DNA of 8,331 nucleotides, taken from the NCBI GenBank assembly GCA_028877195.1, contig JAPPIL010000058.1, forward strand, positions 1-8,331, given 5' to 3'. Origin of the DNA: Pseudomonadota bacterium. GTDB taxonomy: Bacteria; Bdellovibrionota_B; Oligoflexia; Oligoflexales; JAPPIL01. Made by a program: the position numbers and the translations under genes. Each line of letters starts with the position of its first letter. Positions within the stretch are counted from its first letter, which is position 1. The notes beneath the pieces were generated by a model that saw only the letters and a list, made by a program, of their open reading frames with translations, searched no databases and was not told the DNA's origin. Below are positions 1-6,089 of this stretch, piece by piece.

Positions 1-893
1 CTATCAATCGTTTCCTCAACTTTGTTGATTACCCCATCATCGCCCAGCAAACGCCCGAAAGAACCCTTGCCACTTTGAATCTGCTCGGAAACAAGACGGA
101 TGTTGCTGGTCGTATGCTTTATATCTTCCACCGCCGCATCAATGCCTGACATAATCCCAACGATGTCGCTACCAGACTTGTTGTCAAACACCGTGCGCAA
201 CGCTCCACTCACCTGCTCAAGGTCGGTGATGATGACATCAAACTTACTGCCATGCTTCTCCATAACATCAGCGATGTTGCGTGATGCCCGCTCCAAATGC
301 GTTAGCGTTCCACCCACCCGCACACGGTTATCCTTGATCATCATCTTCAATTCACTCAACGTGATAGCCAAGTCCTTGATCAAATTATCAACCCCCTGCT
401 CGCCCGCAGGTGTATCAAACCCATCCGCCAAGACACTCGTGATACGCTTGACATCCGTAGCAATGTCGCTCGCCATCGTCATCATCTTGTCCATATCCAG
501 CCCCGAACTAGACATGCTTAACTGACTGCCTATCTCGGCCTCTTCCTTACTATCGGAACGCAGCACCTCAATAAACTTATCACCCAACAGCCCCCTGCTC
601 CTGATTTCCACCTCTGAACCAATCGGGATAAAGATATCCTCCTCAACACCAAAGGTAATCTTCGTCTCATTATCCAGCAATTCTAATGCCAGCACCTTGC
701 CAACCGTAACCCCGTTGGTGCGCACATGCGTCTTATCAACCACCCCTTCAGCATTGGCAGCGATGAAATGATAACGTTTGTATGAACTGCTACGAAACGT
801 CTCTGGACTTAAGAAACGCACAATCGCCACCAGCACCGCCAGCGCAAAGATGACGAATATACCTACTTTGAACTCGTTAGCGCGTATCTTCAT
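1..893 (-). CDS. mlaD: MlaD-like MCE-domain protein of a lipid ABC transporter (3' part outside window)
   Basis: This is the membrane-anchored, substrate-binding MCE subunit of an Mla-type phospholipid transporter. It would hexamerise in the periplasm on top of the MlaE/MlaF complex. Translating the minus strand from the ATG at 893-891 gives MKIRANEFKVGIFVIFALAV, a short basic N-terminus followed by one membrane segment (about residues 10-25). The MCE domain lies at about residues 40-112, with the typical NGVTVGKV stretch (60-67) and SRGLLGDKFIEV (99-110). A long, mostly helical region with few prolines follows, then an SGKGSFGRLL motif that is common in the C-terminal parts of bacterial MCE proteins. 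About 297 codons are visible and the reading frame runs off the left edge. A GGGAAG stretch just upstream of the ATG can serve as ribosome binding site. The gene follows the ATPase gene by 104 bp, a wider gap than elsewhere in the set, so a separate promoter there is possible but no good one is visible. Family assignment is firm; the lipid carried is inferred. Confidence 0.9.
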   Translation of the reverse strand, partial: MKIRANEFKVGIFVIFALAVLVAIVRFLSPETFRSSSYKRYHFIAANAEGVVDKTHVRTNGVTVGKVLALELLDNETKITFGVEEDIFIPIGSEVEIRSRGLLGDKFIEVLRSDSKEEAEIGSQLSMSSSGLDMDKMMTMASDIATDVKRITSVLADGFDTPAGEQGVDNLIKDLAITLSELKMMIKDNRVRVGGTLTHLERASRNIADVMEKHGSKFDVIITDLEQVSGALRTVFDNKSGSDIVGIMSGIDAAVEDIKHTTSNIRLVSEQIQSGKGSFGRLLGDDGVINKVEETID

Positions 894-997
894 ATCTTCC
901 CAAAATATCTATTAGCTAATTCGGAAGTATAGGTTTTTGATTTAGAAAGTTTACGCTTCGGAGACAGGAGTATACGAATTATCTTAATAATTTCTAT

Positions 998-1750
998 CTA
1001 AAATGCAGATGCTTGGCTAATCTTGCCTGATAGAAACTGACGCACGACTGGATTATCGCTACGGCGAAACGTCTCGGCATCCCCTGCTAGGATTACCTTG
1101 CCGTGATGAAGCATGATAATTTTTTCAGCGATTGCGAGAGCGGCTTTGATGTCATGGGAAATTACGACCGAGCTGACGGAAGGGGAGTCGTTATTGATCT
1201 TGACGATCAGACGATCGACCGTCTCACAAAGCAGTGGATCAATGCCTGTGGTTGGCTCGTCATACAGGAGTATCTTTGGCTCGCTTGCCAGCGCTCTTGC
1301 TAAACCAGCGCGTTTCTTTTCGCCTGTTGACAACTCGTTGGGAAAGCGATCAAGCATCTTGTTCATTTCTACCTTTGACAGGCAATCGATTGCTCGCTGC
1401 TCAACGATTGTATCAGGCAAGTCAGGTTCAAGCTCTCGGATTGGGAAACAGACATTGTTCAGCACGTCCATGTTGTCAAACAATGCTGAATGCTGAAACA
1501 AAAGTCCGAATTTTTTGCGATGCTCACGCAATTCCTTGTCGCTTTGTAATGCTGATAAACGCTTGCCATCAACATAAATCTCGCCACTGTCGGGTTTCAT
1601 CAAGCCGATCATGTGCTTGATTGTAACGGACTTGCCTTCACCTGAACGACCGATAAGAAATGTGATTTTATTGGCAGGTATATGCAGATCAACTCCGTCG
1701 AGAACTTGTAAATCACCGAATCGTTTGCTCACCTGCTCAAAGACAATCAA
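998..1750 (-). CDS. mlaF: MlaF-like ABC transporter ATPase
   Basis: This is the cytoplasmic ATPase that would power the Mla-type lipid transporter together with the MlaE-like permease encoded just upstream. In its 250 residues the ABC motifs appear in order: Walker A GRSGEGKS (34-41), Q-loop Gln86, signature LSTGE (140-144) followed by KKRAGLARAL, Walker B ILLYDEPTTG (160-169, catalytic Glu165), and switch His199. The KKRAGLARAL stretch and the DPL after Walker B are typical of the MlaF/Ttg2A group. The signature has Thr where LSGGQ has its first Gly, which is unusual but leaves the second Gly intact. The start is TTG at 1750-1748, directly after the in-frame TAA of the permease gene. No earlier start is possible, and the family's usual N-terminus (IVFEQVSKRFG) begins right there. 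No clear ribosome binding site is visible, so translation probably depends on ribosomes finishing the permease gene. Confidence 0.93.
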   Translation of the reverse strand: MIVFEQVSKRFGDLQVLDGVDLHIPANKITFLIGRSGEGKSVTIKHMIGLMKPDSGEIYVDGKRLSALQSDKELREHRKKFGLLFQHSALFDNMDVLNNVCFPIRELEPDLPDTIVEQRAIDCLSKVEMNKMLDRFPNELSTGEKKRAGLARALASEPKILLYDEPTTGIDPLLCETVDRLIVKINNDSPSVSSVVISHDIKAALAIAEKIIMLHHGKVILAGDAETFRRSDNPVVRQFLSGKISQASAF

Positions 1751-2545
1751 TTACAGACCCGCACGTTTCATTTGAAAATAAGTGATGAAGACATCAGCAA
1801 CTAAAATTGCCAGCAAATTGACAACAACGCTGTTGGAAGTAGTCAAGCCGATTCCCCTTGCCCCACCAGTCGCCCGCAAACCAAAACTACAAGAGACCAG
1901 TGCGACAACTAGCCCGAAGACCGTGCTCTTCACTGCCCCTTTGACAATATCCTCAACCCAAACGTAGCGTTTCAACCAAACGTAAAAATTGCCAAAGGAA
2001 ATATCAAACATCTCGACACCAACGATGTATGCACCGAGAAACCCCATCAGCATAAAATAAAAATAAAGCATCGGCATCGCTAGCACCGTTGCGATGACGG
2101 TCGGTTTGACAAAGTAGTTCAATAGACTTACGCCCATCGCTTCCATCGCATCAAGCTGTTCGCTGATTTTCATCGCCGCTAATTCAGCAGTGGTCGATGA
2201 CCCATAATAACCCGCAACTAAAAACGCCGTCGTCAACGGGGCAATTTCTACCGCCAACGCCAACCCTGTCGTGCTCCCGATCAGACTCTCGACCCCAAAG
2301 ATGCTGTAGATCGCCCCCACCTGCACGCCGAAAGTCATACCTACCGACACGCCTGTGAGCAGGATGATGCCGATAGACTTAAAGCCCACTGACTCCAGCT
2401 GTTCAACGATGCGATTGATGCGTAGGGGGTAAAAAAACTCTAGTGCTTGCGTGTAGAGATAGATTGCCAATCGCCCGACGTAGCCGACATTGAGCACAAA
2501 AAAGCGATCAACCAATGCTTTCGTTCTTGTGAGCATGCTCTCCAA
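1751..2545 (-). CDS. mlaE: MlaE-like permease of a lipid ABC transporter
   Basis: This is the inner-membrane permease of the Mla-type phospholipid transporter and pairs with the ATPase and MCE protein encoded downstream. The protein (264 residues from the longest start) has several hydrophobic segments after an amphipathic N-terminal region. It carries the hallmark MlaE core at about residues 99-139: VEIAPLTTAFLVAG, then TAELAAMKISEQLDAMEAMG, which closely matches the family consensus around the coupling region with its conserved Glu residues. The length is normal for MlaE (about 260). The longest reading begins at a TTG (2545-2543) with no ribosome binding site. The ATG three codons later (2536-2534), preceded by GGAGAG, is the more likely start and gives 261 residues beginning MLTRTK. 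The gene follows tatA by 21-30 bp and its stop codon touches the start of the ATPase gene, so the set is almost certainly one operon. Confidence 0.93.
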   Translation of the reverse strand: MESMLTRTKALVDRFFVLNVGYVGRLAIYLYTQALEFFYPLRINRIVEQLESVGFKSIGIILLTGVSVGMTFGVQVGAIYSIFGVESLIGSTTGLALAVEIAPLTTAFLVAGYYGSSTTAELAAMKISEQLDAMEAMGVSLLNYFVKPTVIATVLAMPMLYFYFMLMGFLGAYIVGVEMFDISFGNFYVWLKRYVWVEDIVKGAVKSTVFGLVVALVSCSFGLRATGGARGIGLTTSNSVVVNLLAILVADVFITYFQMKRAGL

Positions 2546-2566
2546 TACGACGACTAACCGTCGGTG

Positions 2567-2752
2567 TTACTTGTCGCTATCAGGGTCGCGATCAGGTAGT
2601 GATTTCTTGTCGTCTGGGTCTTTGATGCCTTTTCTGAAATTTTTGATGCTTTCGCCGACCGCACCGCCAAGTTTAGGCAATTGCTTCGCACCAAACAGCA
2701 GCACAACGATGCCAAGCACGATCATCAGTTCTGTAAGACTAGGGATACCCAT
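2567..2752 (-). CDS. tatA: Twin-arginine translocase subunit TatA/TatE
   Basis: This is a small membrane protein of the Tat pathway. It oligomerises to let folded proteins cross the inner membrane after TatBC recognises their twin-arginine signals. The 61 residues show a short N-terminus, one membrane helix (about 5-20), the conserved Phe20-Gly21 hinge, an amphipathic helix with LPKLGGAVGESIKNFRKG (25-42), and a highly charged, Asp/Lys-rich tail. The absence of a long C-terminal domain, and the LPKLG motif, point to TatA/E rather than TatB. The ATG at 2752-2750 is preceded by GGAAA at suitable distance. It is the first gene of the minus-strand set with the Mla-type genes 21-30 bp downstream. 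No tatB or tatC lies next to it in this window, so those partners must be encoded elsewhere. Confidence 0.93.
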   Translation of the reverse strand: MGIPSLTELMIVLGIVVLLFGAKQLPKLGGAVGESIKNFRKGIKDPDDKKSLPDRDPDSDK

Positions 2753-2780
2753 ATCATTTCCAATCCACTATACTTAATTC

Positions 2781-2810
2781 ATTATCGCTCGGAAGGTAAA
2801 AAAAATCCAA
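2781..2810 (-). promoter_or_regulatory. Candidate promoter for tatA-mla set
   Basis: On the minus strand TTGGAT (2810-2805) and GATAAT (2786-2781) are separated by 18 bp and resemble sigma-70 -35 and -10 boxes. This would start transcription about 20 nt before the tatA ATG. The -10 is good and the -35 only half matches. The spacer includes a T-rich run. A second TATAGT lies a little closer to tatA (2774-2769) but lacks a convincing -35. Identified by eye only. Confidence 0.3.
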
Positions 2811-2862
2811 CGTAATCATCAACCATAGAGATATAGACAGGCGGATGATATAAGCATTTCGG

Positions 2863-4344
2863 ATGATTAAGTTCAAACAACATGGCAAATTCTTCTTCCA
2901 CCACACCGCGGTCAGGCGCAGCAAGGTGGTCGCAACGATCGGCCCTGCCTCAGCTTCAGAAGCAACTCTGAAAGAAATGCTAGAGTCTGGGTTAGACATC
3001 GTGCGGTTAAACTTTTCCCACGGCAATCAAGCCTCCCATGCACAACTAATCACCCGTATTCGCCAAGTTGCCAAGCAATGCAACCGTGGCATCACTATCC
3101 TCCAAGACCTCCAAGGCCCAAAAATTCGCTGCGGGCATCTCATTGATGACTTACAACTTCAGGTTGGCGACAAATACAAGCTTATCTATGGGAGCAAGCA
3201 AACCAAGCCCGACATTATTCCAATTGATTATGCGGGAGTATGCCAAGACATGCTGAAAGGTCAGCGTGTGCTGATGGATGATGGCAAGATCGTAACGAAG
3301 ATACATGCTTCCTATGATGACCATGTGGTTGTTGAAGTTATTCACGGTGGTTTATTGAAGAGTCGCAAGGGGGTGAATTTTCCTGACACCAGTCTGTCGT
3401 TGTCGGCATTGACGGACAAGGATTCACAAGACCTGTTGTTTGGCATTTCACAAAAGGTAGACATCATTGCCTTGTCTTTTGTCCAAACAGCTGATGATGT
3501 CGTGCAGGTGCGGGAAATTATCACTAACTTGGGGGAAGATACACCGATCATCGTCAAGGTAGAGAAGCATGCGGCGGTGCAAAACATTATGGAAATTGCT
3601 GCGGTCAGTGAAGGATTGATGGTCGCACGCGGCGATCTTGGGGTTGAAGCGCAGATGGAGAGAGTGCCGAGCTTTCAGCGCAAGATTATGGAAGCTGGAG
3701 CGGTATATGGACGACCGATTATCGTGGCTACCCAGATGTTGGAATCGATGATCGAAAGCCCTAGTGCTTCGGTATCCGAGATCAATGACGTTGCTAACGC
3801 GGTGCTTGAATCGGCTGATTGTTTGATGATGTCAGCCGAGACTGCTTCAGGTAAGCATCCCGTTTTAGCGGTGCGTAAGATGGTTAGTATTATTGAAGAA
3901 GTTGAGAAGTGGACGCTTACGCATCGAAAAACTTTTCGCAACACGTTTCGTCGTCGTCGCATGGAAAACCTCAAAGAGCTTGAGGTGCATGAGTCGGTTG
4001 CCATCACTGCCTGCGAAGCATGTGAATCTCTGAGGGCTGCGGCTATCGTCTGCTTATCGTTAACTGGCTCAATCGCCGCGTCCATCGCCAAGTGGCGGCC
4101 GAGTGCCCCGATTATCGCGATCAGTCCCCGCTTTGATGTCGTCAATCGTTTGAATATGATTTGGGGAGTGTATAGCCTGCACAATCCACTATTTTACAAG
4201 ACTGACAAGCTGCTCCAAGACTTGCCGTTATCGCTCAAGCAGGCTGGCTATGTCAAAGCTGGCGATACGATCATTATCACGGGTGGTATCCCCATTTCGC
4301 TGATGTGTCCCACCAATATGTTAAAGATCGACAAGATAACTTGA
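2863..4344 (+). CDS. pyk: Pyruvate kinase
   Basis: This glycolytic enzyme of the cytosol transfers phosphate from phosphoenolpyruvate to ADP, making pyruvate and ATP. The protein has 493 residues, within the usual bacterial range of about 470-590, with no extra C-terminal PEP-utiliser domain. It begins with about 17 extra residues before the usual SKVVATIGPAS (20-30). Substrate and K+ site residues are seen in LDIVRLNFSHGN (Arg48, Asn50, Ser52). QDLQGPKIR (81-89) leads into the B domain. The active-site signature IIVKVEKHAAV has catalytic Lys232 and metal ligand Glu234, and ARGDLG supplies Asp258. VATQMLESM with Thr290 follows, then the C-terminal domain. The usual SGETA is SAETA here, a mild change. 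The ATG at 2863 is the only reasonable start, because an in-frame TAA lies four codons upstream. No clear ribosome binding site precedes it, and no convincing promoter was found in the 110-bp gap shared with tatA. Confidence 0.97.
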   Translation: MIKFKQHGKFFFHHTAVRRSKVVATIGPASASEATLKEMLESGLDIVRLNFSHGNQASHAQLITRIRQVAKQCNRGITILQDLQGPKIRCGHLIDDLQLQVGDKYKLIYGSKQTKPDIIPIDYAGVCQDMLKGQRVLMDDGKIVTKIHASYDDHVVVEVIHGGLLKSRKGVNFPDTSLSLSALTDKDSQDLLFGISQKVDIIALSFVQTADDVVQVREIITNLGEDTPIIVKVEKHAAVQNIMEIAAVSEGLMVARGDLGVEAQMERVPSFQRKIMEAGAVYGRPIIVATQMLESMIESPSASVSEINDVANAVLESADCLMMSAETASGKHPVLAVRKMVSIIEEVEKWTLTHRKTFRNTFRRRRMENLKELEVHESVAITACEACESLRAAAIVCLSLTGSIAASIAKWRPSAPIIAISPRFDVVNRLNMIWGVYSLHNPLFYKTDKLLQDLPLSLKQAGYVKAGDTIIITGGIPISLMCPTNMLKIDKIT

Positions 4345-4361
4345 ATTTTGCGCACACAAAG

Positions 4362-4435
4362 CGACCCCGACAGGATTTGAACCTGCTACCTAGACTTTAG
4401 GAAAGTCCCGCTCTATCCTAATGAGCTACGGGGTC
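4362..4435 (-). tRNA. tRNA-Arg (anticodon CCU)
   Basis: The minus strand from 4435 to 4362 folds as a standard 74-nt tRNA. The acceptor stem GACCCCG/CGGGGTC is fully paired (7 bp). The D stem is GCTC/GAGC with a 9-nt loop. The anticodon stem GGACT/AGTCT encloses loop TTCCTAA. The T stem GCAGG/CCTGT encloses TTCAAAT. The anticodon is CCT at 4401-4399, which reads AGG (Arg). The discriminator base is G and the CCA end is not encoded, so CCA must be added enzymatically. The gene lies 33 nt after the stop codon of the elicitor-like gene on the same strand and 17 nt from the end of the convergent pyk gene. No separate promoter or terminator is evident. Confidence 0.97.
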
Positions 4436-4468
4436 AATGCTGACTAACTACTGACTAATAGTAGCGTG

Positions 4469-6064
4469 CTACAGGGGAATCGCAAAGAATTTTATCTTCT
4501 CACTCTTGCCACCGTCCATATCAACGACAAGACTGTTCACGCCTGCGTGTGGGGCAATGATGTAGCCTAGTTCGGCTTCCGACTCGTAGTTTAACTTTGC
4601 ATTCTTACCATTCAACCTAACCTGTAAATCCCGCTTCATCGACTCGTTGCTAAACACCACATCAAGATGCACCTTCTTGCCCAAAAACACCAAGCCACGT
4701 GTATCGCCATCAAGCATCACACTAAAGAAAGGGAACTGTCCCCATGCTCCAGCAATTGAACTAACAAGCATTGGAGGGCGCGTATCTTTGGGTAAACCAG
4801 CTGACTCAGCCCACATGCTCAACACCTCGTCGATACTGATATAGGGGTTAGACTTGTTGCGCATATACTGGTAAAGGGCAGTCGGATTGCTGATACCAAG
4901 TGCGGTGCGAGCCTCGTCTTCACGCATCGTTGGTATCGGAGCAATCGCAACCCAAAGAAAATCGGGATGTGAGTCGTAGCTTTGTGCCGTCCATTCACCG
5001 CCGATAATTTTACCGAAATCATCAAGCTCTAGTATGTAGGTGTAAGTTTCTTTTGCCAATTTGGTCTGACCGATGCGTTCATAATCATCGTGCACATCAG
5101 CGTAATGCATGTCCATACGCACAAAGTAAAAGCGAGTTGCCGCCCGATTGAACGGATAATCTTGACTCTGCCCCGACCATGGCAACACCATCGCCAATGC
5201 TTGTTGACGACTCAAGTATCGGCTTTCCGTTATGCGATAACTGTAAATTGGATAGTTCCAAACCTGATTGTAAGCCTCCTTGTCAAAGATAACCGACTGC
5301 TGGCGACGACCGATCCAATTTGTCAATGCTAAATGGAAAGTTCCAGCATTCACATCCTCGCACGCACTCAACACTTCGTTAGCCATACGGTTAGGCTTAT
5401 TGGCGATGCATTTGAGTCGCTGTATCCCCGAAGCTTCAGTGATAGTATAAGGCATATAGCCTTGCGGACAGTATGCCCCGCCCACATTCTCATAGGTTGT
5501 CTCGCTAATGTGCACGCTATTACAGCGTCGCCCACCCAAAATTTTTATCTGGGCATGCTGGTAAATTTCAGCGAGCAAAGCTTTGACATCTGCGGCAGTG
5601 AAAGTAACTCCATTGCGCACGACGCTTTGACGCGGCTCAACATGACGCTGTGCCGCCGATGCAAAGCCATTACAATGCCCGACCCAGTTGCGAGTTTTAT
5701 CATTGTGATGCTTTACTTCCCACTGCACTGCGGGGAAGCCCGCCCCGTTGAACGCACGGTCGTACTTTGTTAGCACCGATTCACCTGTTATGGCGATGTT
5801 TGTGCCGCCCTTATTCTCTGGATACCAAAAACCACTGTAAGGTGTATGGCTCGCCTGTCCGCTATTAGGCAAATTAGATAGGTTTAGTTCAAAGTCGCGA
5901 TCCCAGATGTCGTAATAAATCTCGGACTGCTCTTGCGCTTCGGCTATATTTGGGGCTTTCGGGGCACTTGGCTGAATTATACATGCCACCCAACCAAACA
6001 CACATACCGACATCAACACGACGGCTTTTTTCAACGCAAGACACCCACTTTGAAACTTACACAC
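4469..6064 (-). CDS. Exported transglutaminase-elicitor family protein, probable lipoprotein
   Basis: The protein (531 residues from the longest start) matches the transglutaminase-elicitor fold known from Phytophthora GP42 (Pfam TGase_elicitor) and from some marine bacteria; such enzymes cross-link Gln and Lys side chains. Seen in order: a signal sequence with WVAC at 25-28, an atypical lipobox; YSGFWYPENKGG (76-87); WVGHCNGFASAA (127-138) with presumed catalytic Cys131; FHLALTNWIG (243-252) with presumed catalytic His244; Asp261, a fitting third triad member; VWNYPIYSYRITE (268-280), which aligns with Pep-13; and YILELDDFGKIIGGEW with SHPDFLW (343-371). Four cysteines (181, 199, 219, 235) could form disulfides. 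The last 130 or so residues look beta-rich and Ig-like. The longest start is GTG at 6064. A TTG at 6034 would give a tidier signal sequence starting MKKAVVLMSV, so the start is uncertain. The gene follows the lipoprotein gene by 25 bp, so the two probably form an operon. Family call is good; enzymatic activity and natural substrate are inferred or unknown. Confidence 0.82.
   Translation of the reverse strand: MCKFQSGCLALKKAVVLMSVCVFGWVACIIQPSAPKAPNIAEAQEQSEIYYDIWDRDFELNLSNLPNSGQASHTPYSGFWYPENKGGTNIAITGESVLTKYDRAFNGAGFPAVQWEVKHHNDKTRNWVGHCNGFASAAQRHVEPRQSVVRNGVTFTAADVKALLAEIYQHAQIKILGGRRCNSVHISETTYENVGGAYCPQGYMPYTITEASGIQRLKCIANKPNRMANEVLSACEDVNAGTFHLALTNWIGRRQQSVIFDKEAYNQVWNYPIYSYRITESRYLSRQQALAMVLPWSGQSQDYPFNRAATRFYFVRMDMHYADVHDDYERIGQTKLAKETYTYILELDDFGKIIGGEWTAQSYDSHPDFLWVAIAPIPTMREDEARTALGISNPTALYQYMRNKSNPYISIDEVLSMWAESAGLPKDTRPPMLVSSIAGAWGQFPFFSVMLDGDTRGLVFLGKKVHLDVVFSNESMKRDLQVRLNGKNAKLNYESEAELGYIIAPHAGVNSLVVDMDGGKSEKIKFFAIPL
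5225..5263 (-). other. Pep-13-like segment within the elicitor-like gene
   Basis: These 13 codons encode VWNYPIYSYRITE (residues 268-280). Phytophthora Pep-13, as remembered from the literature, is VWNQPVRGFKVYE. Ungapped alignment gives five identities (V, W, N, P, E) and four conservative pairs (V/I, F/Y, K/R, V/I). The Trp and Pro reported as essential for plant recognition are both present. In the fold this stretch lies shortly after the presumed catalytic Asp261, so conservation probably reflects structure or catalysis rather than selection for plant recognition. Confidence 0.7.
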
Positions 6065-6089
6065 TACTTAAAGCGTATCATGAAACATG

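Noticed and set aside
100..525. 141-codon open frame opposite the MCE gene
   Set aside because: The minus-strand frame has the MCE anchor, domain and C-terminal motif; this frame is a shadow.
977..992. AT palindrome after the ATPase stop codon as a terminator
   Set aside because: The stem is only 6 A/T pairs with no following T-run on the minus strand, too weak for an intrinsic terminator.
3675..4184. 169-codon open frame antisense to pyruvate kinase
   Set aside because: It lies entirely opposite a well-conserved enzyme gene, has a Ser/Arg-rich composition typical of shadow frames, and shows no recognisable motif or ribosome binding site.
4345..4361. Terminator between pyk and the tRNA
   Set aside because: Only 17 bp are available. 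The TTTGCGCACACAAA stretch allows just a few pairs and no T-run in either direction.
4362..4435. tRNA-Arg(CCU) gene as an integration site of a mobile island
   Set aside because: tRNA-Arg genes are common attachment sites, but the side next to the 3' end is the housekeeping pyk gene. No integrase or repeat of the tRNA 3' end is visible in the window.
5333..5773. 146-codon open frame antisense to the elicitor-like gene
   Set aside because: It overlaps the catalytic Cys and His region of a protein with clear family motifs. Its own translation shows no domain.
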